A stretch of DNA of 64,000 nucleotides from Clostridium sp. CM027 (GTDB taxonomy: Bacteria > Bacillota > Clostridia > Clostridiales > Clostridiaceae), in assembly GCF_024730565.1 (NCBI RefSeq), contig NZ_CP077725.1, positions 3,056,501 to 3,120,500 on the forward strand, given 5' to 3'. This document shows positions 1 through 9,035 of the stretch, in pieces (the stretch's first letter is position 1; each line of letters opens with the position of its first letter). Position numbers and translations under genes: made by a program. The notes under the pieces are model-generated. The model did no database searches. It was not told where the DNA came from and saw only the letters and a list, made by a program, of their open reading frames with translations.

Positions 1-109
1 GTGGTATACTACCACTGAAGTTTTCTATTTGTTAGGGCAAGTAACTCCTACTTATAGTAGGTACTCAAACTTATAGAAATGGGAGACTTTGCTTCTGAAA
101 TATCTTTAA
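1..109 (+). repeat. Dispersed TTAA repeat, copy cut by the window edge
   Basis: This matches the right two thirds of the copy at 30661-30816: the TGAAG, TTGTTAGGGCAAGTAACTCC and ACTTATAGTAGGTACTC blocks occur in the same order. The right end is worn (CTGAAATATCTTTAA instead of CTGAAATGTCGTTAA). The left end lies outside the window or is lost. Confidence 0.8.
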
Positions 110-211
110 ACATTCAAGTCTAATATGTCCCGCATGGTATAATATAATAAATACAAAACGAACTATGTGGGGAAATTATATATAATAAATTAAAAGAAAG
201 GACGTGTTTTT

Positions 212-3200
212 GTGAGTTTAAGATTTATATACGGAGGAGCTGGAAAAGGGAAGAGTACGTTCTGCTTAGAGGACATAGAAAAACGAAGTACCGCCGAGAG
301 CGAAAAACCCTTAGTACTTTTGGTGCCAGAACAATTTTCCTTTCAAGCTGAAAAAAATCTTATAAAAGTAGTTGGATCTACAGGAATAAAGAACGTCCAA
401 GTACTTAGTTTTAATAGATTAGCGTACAAAGTGTTTAGCGAGGTTGGAGGCATAACCCGTAAACCTATGGATACTTCAGGAAAGGCAATGCTTATTCATA
501 GCATACTTCAAAAAAAGAAAGATGAACTCAAGGTATTTAAAGGAGCGGCTAGACAAAAAGGCTTTGTAGATAATGTAGCTTCTGCAATTACAGAGTTTAA
601 AAAATATAATGTTTCTGTTGAAGATTTAAATAAGACATTAGGCAATTTAGGGGAAAACACCTTGCTAGTAGATAAAATAATGGATTTATCTCTTATATAC
701 GGAGAATTTGATAATATTTTAAATAAAAACTATGTGGATCCAGATGACGATTTAACACGCTTAAATAGTGCCCTTGATGAATGCAATATTTTTGATGGTT
801 CTGAGTTTTGGATCGATGAGTTTACAGGCTTTACACCACAACAGTATGGAATACTCGAAAAGCTATATAAAAAAGCTAGGAGGATAAATATAACGCTTCC
901 ATTAAAAAGTTCAGAGCATTCAAAATGTATGGAGGAATCTGATGCATTTTATTCCATTAAGTTTACAGAAAATAAGCTTTTAAGTTTAGCAGAGGATAGT
1001 GGGACAAGTATCGAAGCACCTATAGAGCTGGAAGGTAATAAAGAATATAAATTTAAAAACAATAATGAACTATCTTTTCTTGAAAAAAATTATTTTGCAT
1101 TCCCATATACACCAAGTACTGAGAAATGTGAAAACATAAAGGTATTTAAAGCTCTTAATGGATACTGCGAGGTGGAACACGTGGCAAAGGATATCTTAAG
1201 ACTATGCCGTGATGAGAATATAAGATTTAATAAAATAGCAGTAGTAACAAGAGACTTACCCTCCTATGAAAAGTTAATTAAAGCCATATTTACAGAATAT
1301 AATATTCCATTATTTATAGATAAGAAAAAGGATATAACAAGTAACCCCTTAATTGTGCTAATAACCGGAGTCGTTGAGATTTTCACTAAGAACTTTAGCT
1401 ATGAGGCAATGTTTAGGTATCTTAAAACAGGGCTTTTAGATATAGAAAAGCAGCATATAGACATACTAGAAAACTTCGTAATAGCAGCGGGCATAAAGGG
1501 CAAAAGAAAATGGACAGAACCTGATCTATGGCAGGAGAAAATAGAATACTATTTTAGAGACTACTATAATGATAAAGCTGGCATAGACGAAGCTGCATCA
1601 CAAAGTGCAGAGAAACCTGTAGAAAAAGTTGCAGGTTCTCCTGAGGACAAAGCTGAAAGAATAGAAGCCACTATTAAAATTTTAAATGATACTAGAGAGA
1701 AAGTCATAAATCCACTACTACAATTCAAAGAAAAATTAAAAGGCGGATGTACCACAAAAAAAATATGCACAACTTTATTTGAATTTCTAGAAACTATAAA
1801 TATATATAAAACAATAGAGGAGTGGATAGAAAATTTCAAAAGGGAAGGTGCGCAAGAGCTCGTTACCGAGTATAGTAAAATATGGAACTTAGTTATGGAA
1901 CTATTAGATCAGATGGTGGAAGTCCTTGGCAATGAAACCCTATCCCTTGAGGACTTTGTAAAAGTACTATCCATGGGATTTAGTAAACATCAAATGGGAA
2001 TTATTCCACCTGCACTAGATGGAGTAACTATTAGCAGCGTGGAGCGCATAAAAAGTCATGATATAAGTGCACTGTACATTATAGGGGTAAATGATGGAGT
2101 ATTCCCAATGGCAAACAAGGAAGATGGAATATTAACGGACAATGATAGAATGATTTTAAAAGAAAATGCATTAGAACTTGCAAATGACACAAAAACTGAG
2201 GTGTTTAATGAGCAGTATTTAATCTATGCTACAATAACCATCCCAAGTAAATATTTAAATATAAGTTATCCTATTGCAGATTATGAAGGCAAAACGTTAA
2301 GACCTTCTATTATAATATCTAGGTTTAACGCCTTATTCAAAGGTCTAATAGAAGAGAGCAATATAACTCAGTTTAGTGAAAGGCTACAAGAAACGAATGA
2401 TATTCAGCAGCTGTGTGCTAAAGTTCCAACATTTAACGAGCTGATATTTTATCTAAGAAAATATTTAGCGGAGGGAGTTATATCGCCACTTTGGATTGAG
2501 ATTTATAAGTGGTACCAAAAGGACCCTTTATGGCGAGAAAAAAGCAACACCATGTTTCAGGGATTTGACTACAAAAATGAAATGAAAATGCTTGAGAAAG
2601 AAAAAGTAAAACTACTTTATGGAGACAAAAATTATTTTAGCGTATCTAGAATAGAAAAATATGAAGAATGTCCCTTTGCATATTTTGTGCAATATGGCCT
2701 AAAAGCTAAGGAGCGAAAAACTTTTACATTTTCATCTCCAGACTTAGGTAGCTTTATGCACAGTGTACTTGATGATTTTTCAAAGCTTGTGGATAAAAAT
2801 GAAATAAAATGGGCGGACCTTCAGCGTGAATGGTGTGAAAAAAATATAGCAAGTATTGTAGAAAAAGAAGCAGAGGAAGGCATAAGTGGCTATATATTGA
2901 ACAGTACCCCAAGGTACAAGTACTTTACAGAGCGGTTAAAAAGAGTTTTAAAACGAACTATTATGGTGATAGTTGAGCAAATGAAAAACAGTGGATTTGA
3001 ACCCTTTGGCTATGAAGTATCCTTTGGATTTGAAGATGGAGATTATCCACCAATAAAAGTAGAACTATCCACAGGGGAAGTAGTAAATCTAGTTGGTAGA
3101 ATAGATAGAGTAGATAAGTTAATTAATGAAGGAGAAGAATTTTACAGGATAATAGATTATAAATCTGGAAATAAGGATTTTAAACTATCCGATGTATATT

Positions 3201-3820
3201 ACGGACTTCAAATACAGCTATTGACGTATTTAGACGCCATGCTTAAAAGTGAAAGAGCGATTTCTAAAGAAAACGAAATTTCAGAGGAGCCAATTTTCCC
3301 AGCAGGTATTTTGTACTTTAAAATAGATGACCCAGTAATAAAAGCTAAAAATGATTTAGATGAAGAAGAACTGGAAAAAGCAATAATGAAGGCTTTAAAA
3401 ATGAAGGGGTTACTGCTAGCAGATACTAAGATAATTAGGGAAATGGATAGAAATATTGAAGGCGCATCTCTAGTTGTCCCAGCATCTATAAAAAAGGATG
3501 GGAAGTTAGGCTCAAGATCATCAGTTGCAACTAAGGAGCAGTTTGAAATGTTACTCCGCCATGTAAAGGAAAACCTAATAAGCACCTGTGAACAAATGTT
3601 AAGTGGAGAAATAGACATAAAGCCATATAAGAAAAAAGATGCTACACCTTGTGCTTACTGTGAATACACGGCTATTTGCCAATTTGATCCTACATTAAAG
3701 GAAAATACCTATAAGATAATAAAAGATAAGAGAGACAAGGAAATATGGGAACTCTTATCGTCAGTCGAAATTGAGCAAAATAGTGTAAAGACTCAAGAGA
3801 TCGGAGTGGATGAGGAGTAA
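212..3820 (+). CDS. addB: AddB, ATP-dependent helicase/nuclease subunit B
   Basis: AddB is one of the two subunits of the AddAB helicase-nuclease, which resects double-strand breaks for RecA and acts as the RecBCD counterpart in Firmicutes. A Walker A-like GGAGKGKST lies at residues 8-16. The C-terminal nuclease domain has the IIDYKSG motif (D982, K984). Cys820, Cys1147, Cys1150 and Cys1156 match the four-cysteine iron-sulfur staple known in Bacillus AddB. The length of 1202 aa is normal. The GTG start follows an AAAGAAAGGA ribosome site. The stop overlaps the addA start by one base, so the two subunits are translationally coupled. Identity is very secure. Confidence 0.97.
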   Translation: MSLRFIYGGAGKGKSTFCLEDIEKRSTAESEKPLVLLVPEQFSFQAEKNLIKVVGSTGIKNVQVLSFNRLAYKVFSEVGGITRKPMDTSGKAMLIHSILQKKKDELKVFKGAARQKGFVDNVASAITEFKKYNVSVEDLNKTLGNLGENTLLVDKIMDLSLIYGEFDNILNKNYVDPDDDLTRLNSALDECNIFDGSEFWIDEFTGFTPQQYGILEKLYKKARRINITLPLKSSEHSKCMEESDAFYSIKFTENKLLSLAEDSGTSIEAPIELEGNKEYKFKNNNELSFLEKNYFAFPYTPSTEKCENIKVFKALNGYCEVEHVAKDILRLCRDENIRFNKIAVVTRDLPSYEKLIKAIFTEYNIPLFIDKKKDITSNPLIVLITGVVEIFTKNFSYEAMFRYLKTGLLDIEKQHIDILENFVIAAGIKGKRKWTEPDLWQEKIEYYFRDYYNDKAGIDEAASQSAEKPVEKVAGSPEDKAERIEATIKILNDTREKVINPLLQFKEKLKGGCTTKKICTTLFEFLETINIYKTIEEWIENFKREGAQELVTEYSKIWNLVMELLDQMVEVLGNETLSLEDFVKVLSMGFSKHQMGIIPPALDGVTISSVERIKSHDISALYIIGVNDGVFPMANKEDGILTDNDRMILKENALELANDTKTEVFNEQYLIYATITIPSKYLNISYPIADYEGKTLRPSIIISRFNALFKGLIEESNITQFSERLQETNDIQQLCAKVPTFNELIFYLRKYLAEGVISPLWIEIYKWYQKDPLWREKSNTMFQGFDYKNEMKMLEKEKVKLLYGDKNYFSVSRIEKYEECPFAYFVQYGLKAKERKTFTFSSPDLGSFMHSVLDDFSKLVDKNEIKWADLQREWCEKNIASIVEKEAEEGISGYILNSTPRYKYFTERLKRVLKRTIMVIVEQMKNSGFEPFGYEVSFGFEDGDYPPIKVELSTGEVVNLVGRIDRVDKLINEGEEFYRIIDYKSGNKDFKLSDVYYGLQIQLLTYLDAMLKSERAISKENEISEEPIFPAGILYFKIDDPVIKAKNDLDEEELEKAIMKALKMKGLLLADTKIIREMDRNIEGASLVVPASIKKDGKLGSRSSVATKEQFEMLLRHVKENLISTCEQMLSGEIDIKPYKKKDATPCAYCEYTAICQFDPTLKENTYKIIKDKRDKEIWELLSSVEIEQNSVKTQEIGVDEE

Positions 3821-6800
3821 TGTTAAAGAGTGAGAATGAAATTAAACATGTAAAAACAGGGGTTTCATGGACAGAGGATCAGAAAAAGGCTATCTATACT
3901 CGCGATTGCAACGTTCTAGTAGCTGCAGCGGCAGGCTCAGGTAAAACAGCGGTACTAGTTGAGAGAATAATAAAGATAGTAACAGATGAAGATCGGCCTA
4001 CAGATATAGATAAGTTATTAGTGGTTACATTTACGAACGCGGCGGCATCCGAAATGAGGGAGAGAATAGCTGCGGCTATTTCAAAGGAACTTTATAAAAA
4101 TCCACAAAGTAAACTACTGCAAAGACAGTTAACCTTATTAAATAAATCCAGCATTACAACTATTCACTCCTTCTGCCTTGAGGTTATTAGAAGCAATTTT
4201 CATATAGTAGATTTAGACCCTAATTTTAGAATAGCAGATGCAACAGAAGCAGTGCTTTTAAAACAAGAAGCTCTAGAGGAACTATTTGAGGATAGATATG
4301 TAGAAATGAATGATGAAAATGAAACCGAAGATGAAGATAGCGATTTATTTGTAGAAAAGGATACTAGCTCTATAAATCTAATCGAGGATTCTAGTTTCTT
4401 AAAACTTGTTGAAGCCTATAGTAATAATAAAGAAGATTTAGGCCTTAAGTCTATAGTGTTAAGCCTTTATAATTTTGCCATGAGTTCTACAAATCCAACA
4501 AAATGGCTACGGGGTTCTGCAGAGGATTTTAACATAAAAGATGGGTATAGTTTTAGTGATACCCCTTGGGCAAAGGTTTTAATGGAAGATGTTAAAATAG
4601 AGCTACTAGGCATTGAAAAAGTAATGATTAAAGCATTGAAAATCATAGAAAACAATGAAGCTATAGCATTATATTACGAAGTGTTCAAATCAGATTTAGA
4701 GTTAATTGCAGATTTAATAAGCGCTGAAAGCAATTGTTTTGAAAGCTTAGCAGAAGCGTTTGAAAATTTAAGCTTCCCAAAACTAACAACGATAAAAGCC
4801 TGCAAAGATAAGGAAAAACAAAAGGTAGTACAAGAGATAAGAAATAAGGTTAAGAAACAATTAGGGGAACTGGGGCAGCAAATAATGAATGCAAATTCAG
4901 AAACGGCTTTAAGAGATATAAAAACATTGTATCCACAAATGCGTGAACTATCTCAGCTTGTTATAGATTTACAGGAAAAATATAGAGAAAAGAAAAAAGA
5001 ACGTTCAATTATAGATTTCAATGATTTTGAGCACTACTGCCTTGACATTTTGATGGAAAAAAATGAAGAGGGGGAAATAGTAATAGACGCTCAGGGAAAA
5101 CCAGAACCTTCCGCAGTAGCAGTTGGGCTAAGAAATAAATACGAAGAAATTTTGATAGATGAATATCAGGATAGCAACATGGTGCAAGAAACTCTATTAA
5201 ATATAATCTCAAGAGAAAAAATAGGTTTCCCAAATGTATTCATGGTAGGAGACGTAAAACAGAGTATATATAAATTTAGGCAGGCAAGGCCAGAGCTCTT
5301 CTTAGCAAAGTATAATAGTTATTCAAAAATTGACGGCGAAAAAACCAGAAAAATAACTCTATACAAAAATTTTAGAAGTCGTGGACCGGTTATAAATGCA
5401 GTAAATTATATCTTCAAACAAATAATGTGCAAAAACATTGGAGATCTTGACTATACAGATGAGGAAGCGTTGAATTTAGGAGCTCACTTTGATGAACTTG
5501 AAGGTCCTGGAGTAATAGGCGGAGCAGTGGAGCTACATCTTATTGAAAAGGAAGTTAAAGATGCAGGAGAAGAAAACGAAGGTGAAGAGGTCGAAGATGA
5601 GGGACGGTTAACAACTAATGGAATTGAAGGTGAGGGACATGGCAAAACAAATGAGGATGAAACCCCTACAAATATTGAATTAGAAGCTAGAATTGTTGCA
5701 AAAAGAATAAAAGAATTAATGCTACATAAAGATGAAAAAGCTTTTAAAATTTATGACAAAAAAATAAAAAGTTATAGATACGTTGAATATAAGGATATTG
5801 TAATATTACTTCGGGCCACCTCAAATTGGGCACCCTCATTTTTAGAACAATTGAAGCTAGAAGACATACCGGTGTATGCAGATACAGGCACAGGCTATTT
5901 TAGTACCATAGAAATTCAAATAATCATGAGTTTACTTCAAATTATAGATAACCCAAGACAGGATATTCCTATGCTAGCAGTTCTCCGTTCTCCAATAGGA
6001 GGGTTTACCTCAGAGGAACTGGTAGATATAAGAGTAGGTCAAAGGGAAGTAAGTTTTTATGAAGCAATGGTAAACTTAGAAGGCACTAAAAAATCAGAAA
6101 AACTCGGTAAATTCCTTGAAAAATTAAACCACTTTAGAGAAATTTGCACGTATATGCCCATTGATGAATTCATATGGCACTTATATACTAGCACTGGTTA
6201 TTACGGTTATATAGGAGCCATGCCAGGAGGAACCCAAAGACAAGCGAATTTAAGAGTGCTTTTCCAAAGGGCAAGGCAATATGAAGAAACTAGTTACAAG
6301 GGACTGTTTAATTTTATAAATTTCATAAACAAGTTAAAAATAAGTAGTGGAGACATGGGCAGTGCTAAAACCTTAGGGGAAAATGAAAACGTAGTTAGGA
6401 TAATGAGTATACATAAAAGTAAAGGGCTAGAATTTCCTGTAGTATTTCTAAGTGGCATGGGAAAAAACTTTAACTTAATGGATATAAATAAGAGTATATT
6501 ATTTCACCATGAATTAGGCTATGGCCCAGATTTTGTTGATCCAATTAGAAGAATTTCTTATCCTACAGTTCTAAAACAAGCGCTTAAAAAGACAATAAAG
6601 ATAGAAAGTCTTGCAGAGGAAATGAGGGTACTATATGTAGCTTTAACAAGAGCGAAGGAAAAGCTAATAATAACTGGGTCAATGAGAAATACAGAGAGAA
6701 ATTTAACTAGAATGAGTTCTAGTTTAGAAGAGAATAGTGAAAAGCTAGGAGAATATGAAATTTTAAAAGGTAAAAGCTATTTAGATTGGATAGTGCCGGC

Positions 6801-7734
6801 GATAATAAGGCATGCAGACGGAAAACCATTGCGTGAACTAATAGAAATAGATGATAGTACAACGAATTTATTAAGTCATCCTGCAAGCTTTACGGTAAGG
6901 TTCTGGAATAGAGAAAACATAAAGAAAAACGACAATTATGAAGAAGAAATTACTGTTAGCTCACAGGAAAAGCTAACAGCACTTCAGGAAGAACCTACAG
7001 ATGAGAAGTTCATCTTTGAAATAGAAAAAAGGCTAGGATTTATTTATAAATACGAAATGTCCACAAAAATGCCTACAGTACTTACAGTAACAGAGATTAA
7101 AAGAAAATTTAATGCAGAAATTACGGAAGGCGATTCAAACAATATGTACCAGCCAAAACTTATAAATAAGCCCAAATTCCTAGAAGAGGCGAAGGGATTA
7201 ACCCCCGCAGAAAAAGGAACCGCTATGCATGCAGTGGTGCAAAGATTAGATTTAACTAAAGTGGCAACCACAAGTGAAATAGGATTACAAATTGAGACTT
7301 ACGTTGAAAAATTGCTAATCTCAAAAGAAGAGGGCAAATCCGTCCGGGTCAATAAATTATTAAAGTTATTTAAAACAGATCTTGGACAAAGAATGATAAA
7401 AGCTTATAATCAAAAAGCTTTAGAAAGAGAAATACCGTTCCATATGGAAATTAAGTCAACAGATATAGATAAAAACCTCCCAATCGAAATATATGGAGAG
7501 GAAAAAATAATGCTTCAAGGAATAATAGACTGCTATTTTGAGGAAAATGGAGAGATAGTTTTAGTGGATTATAAAACAGACTCCTTAAAAAATGGAGATG
7601 TAAATCTCTTAATAGAGAAATATAAATCTCAGCTAGATTATTATGCAAAGGCAATTGAAGCAACACTTGGGAAAAAAGTTAAAGAAAGTTACCTATATTT
7701 ATTCAGTAACGATGAAGCCGTAGAAGTTAAATAA
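3820..7734 (+). CDS. addA: AddA, ATP-dependent helicase/nuclease subunit A
   Basis: AddA is the UvrD/Rep-type 3'-5' helicase and second nuclease subunit of AddAB. Walker A GSGKT is at residues 39-43, the Walker B/DEx motif LIDEYQD is at about 445-451, and the C-terminal RecB-like nuclease motif LVDYKTD has D1250 and K1252. At 1304 aa it is slightly longer than typical AddA (about 1230). Much of the extra length is an acidic, low-complexity stretch at about residues 578-622, rich in Glu, Gly and Asp. The ATG overlaps the addB stop codon. sbcD follows 41 bases downstream with its own ribosome site. Confidence 0.97.
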   Translation: MLKSENEIKHVKTGVSWTEDQKKAIYTRDCNVLVAAAAGSGKTAVLVERIIKIVTDEDRPTDIDKLLVVTFTNAAASEMRERIAAAISKELYKNPQSKLLQRQLTLLNKSSITTIHSFCLEVIRSNFHIVDLDPNFRIADATEAVLLKQEALEELFEDRYVEMNDENETEDEDSDLFVEKDTSSINLIEDSSFLKLVEAYSNNKEDLGLKSIVLSLYNFAMSSTNPTKWLRGSAEDFNIKDGYSFSDTPWAKVLMEDVKIELLGIEKVMIKALKIIENNEAIALYYEVFKSDLELIADLISAESNCFESLAEAFENLSFPKLTTIKACKDKEKQKVVQEIRNKVKKQLGELGQQIMNANSETALRDIKTLYPQMRELSQLVIDLQEKYREKKKERSIIDFNDFEHYCLDILMEKNEEGEIVIDAQGKPEPSAVAVGLRNKYEEILIDEYQDSNMVQETLLNIISREKIGFPNVFMVGDVKQSIYKFRQARPELFLAKYNSYSKIDGEKTRKITLYKNFRSRGPVINAVNYIFKQIMCKNIGDLDYTDEEALNLGAHFDELEGPGVIGGAVELHLIEKEVKDAGEENEGEEVEDEGRLTTNGIEGEGHGKTNEDETPTNIELEARIVAKRIKELMLHKDEKAFKIYDKKIKSYRYVEYKDIVILLRATSNWAPSFLEQLKLEDIPVYADTGTGYFSTIEIQIIMSLLQIIDNPRQDIPMLAVLRSPIGGFTSEELVDIRVGQREVSFYEAMVNLEGTKKSEKLGKFLEKLNHFREICTYMPIDEFIWHLYTSTGYYGYIGAMPGGTQRQANLRVLFQRARQYEETSYKGLFNFINFINKLKISSGDMGSAKTLGENENVVRIMSIHKSKGLEFPVVFLSGMGKNFNLMDINKSILFHHELGYGPDFVDPIRRISYPTVLKQALKKTIKIESLAEEMRVLYVALTRAKEKLIITGSMRNTERNLTRMSSSLEENSEKLGEYEILKGKSYLDWIVPAIIRHADGKPLRELIEIDDSTTNLLSHPASFTVRFWNRENIKKNDNYEEEITVSSQEKLTALQEEPTDEKFIFEIEKRLGFIYKYEMSTKMPTVLTVTEIKRKFNAEITEGDSNNMYQPKLINKPKFLEEAKGLTPAEKGTAMHAVVQRLDLTKVATTSEIGLQIETYVEKLLISKEEGKSVRVNKLLKLFKTDLGQRMIKAYNQKALEREIPFHMEIKSTDIDKNLPIEIYGEEKIMLQGIIDCYFEENGEIVLVDYKTDSLKNGDVNLLIEKYKSQLDYYAKAIEATLGKKVKESYLYLFSNDEAVEVK

Positions 7735-7775
7735 TCTTCTGCGAAACTGAAAAACCTAAAAAAGGGGAGATACAA

Positions 7776-9035
7776 ATGAGGATACTTCATACCTCCGATT
7801 GGCATCTGGGGAAGACTTTAGAGCAATACAGTAGACTAGAGGAACAGGAAGAATTTCTAGAAGAATTTATAGAAATAGTTGAAAAAAACAATATAGATTT
7901 AGTACTTATAGCTGGAGATATCTATGACAATGGAAATCCACCAGCAAGAGCTGAAAAAATGTTTTATAGCACACTTAAGGATATAACAAGTAGCGGGAAA
8001 ACTGCAGTGTTAGTTGTGGCAGGTAACCATGATAATCCAGAAAGATTAGTTGCACCGAGCCCTCTTGCATACGGTCATGGGGTGGTACTTTTAGGGGAAC
8101 CAAAGAGTATAGCAAGGCAAGGCGTATTTGGAGAATTTAACAATGACGGAAAGTGTGATTTTGAAATAATAGAAAGCGGCGAGGGGTACTTAGAGCTTAG
8201 TATAAGAGGGGAAAAAGCAGTTATTATAACACTACCTTATCCAAGTGAAAAAAGGTTAAATGAAGTACTTTCAATAGAGATTAATGATGAAGAGAGGCAA
8301 AAAAGCTATTCTGACAGAATAGGAGAACTGTTTGAAAATATATCTGATAAATATAGGGAAGATACTGTAAACCTAGCAGTGTCACACCTCTATGTTATGG
8401 GTGGAGAGGAAAGTGGGTCAGAGAGAAGTATACAACTAGGGGGAAGTCTTTCAGTTTCACCATCTAAATTCCCAAAGAAAGCTCAGTACTCAGCCTTGGG
8501 TCATCTTCATAGACCACAGAAAGTGCCAGGAACTAAGGGGATGATAAGATACTGCGGATCCCCAATTCAATATAGCAAAAGCGAAATAAACTATAGCAAG
8601 GGAGCGTACCTCGTAGATGTTAAAGCTGGGGGCGAAGCGGAAGTCTCACAAATAATGTTTAGAAACTACAAGCCTATAGAAGTATGGAAATGTAACAGCA
8701 CCGAGGAAGCGATAGAAAAATGCAAAAGTGAGGGCGAAAGAAACATTTGGGTATACCTTGAAATAAAGACAAAAGAAATAATAAGCACCGAAAACATAAA
8801 AGAAATGAAAAGACTTAGACCTGATATAGTTTCCATAGAGCCAATACTTGAGGGGATAGAACGCGAAGCAGATTTAGAGGAAAGCCTAAGGGAAAAATCC
8901 ATGGAGGAAATGTTTAGAGAATATTTTACAAAGGCAAAAGGTGGGCTAGAGCCATCGGATGAAATTATGGAATTATTTTTAAACATAGCATTAGATGAAG
9001 AGGAGGAACCCAAAGATGAAACCAGTAAATCTTAA
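7776..9035 (+). CDS. sbcD: SbcD, Mre11-type exonuclease subunit
   Basis: SbcD is the metallophosphoesterase nuclease subunit of SbcCD, which cleaves hairpins and protein-blocked DNA ends. The metal-binding motifs appear in order: SDWHLG (D8, H10), AGDIYDNG (D48), AGNHDN, and GHLHRP near residue 245. The length of 419 aa is normal. An AAAAGGGGAG ribosome site precedes the ATG. The 3' end overlaps the start of sbcC by 20 bases, as expected for a co-translated heterodimer. It follows addA directly, giving one four-gene end-processing operon. Confidence 0.96.
   Translation: MRILHTSDWHLGKTLEQYSRLEEQEEFLEEFIEIVEKNNIDLVLIAGDIYDNGNPPARAEKMFYSTLKDITSSGKTAVLVVAGNHDNPERLVAPSPLAYGHGVVLLGEPKSIARQGVFGEFNNDGKCDFEIIESGEGYLELSIRGEKAVIITLPYPSEKRLNEVLSIEINDEERQKSYSDRIGELFENISDKYREDTVNLAVSHLYVMGGEESGSERSIQLGGSLSVSPSKFPKKAQYSALGHLHRPQKVPGTKGMIRYCGSPIQYSKSEINYSKGAYLVDVKAGGEAEVSQIMFRNYKPIEVWKCNSTEEAIEKCKSEGERNIWVYLEIKTKEIISTENIKEMKRLRPDIVSIEPILEGIEREADLEESLREKSMEEMFREYFTKAKGGLEPSDEIMELFLNIALDEEEEPKDETSKS

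Noticed and set aside
1564-1839. Long minus-strand frames opposite addB, addA and other genes
   Set aside because: These and similar antisense frames elsewhere are rich in Ser, Leu and Phe because of the AT-rich coding strand, and have no ribosome sites.
8995-9015. Upstream ATG as the sbcC start
   Set aside because: It lies before the GAGGAGG site. The ATG at 9016 is well spaced from it and matches the family start.
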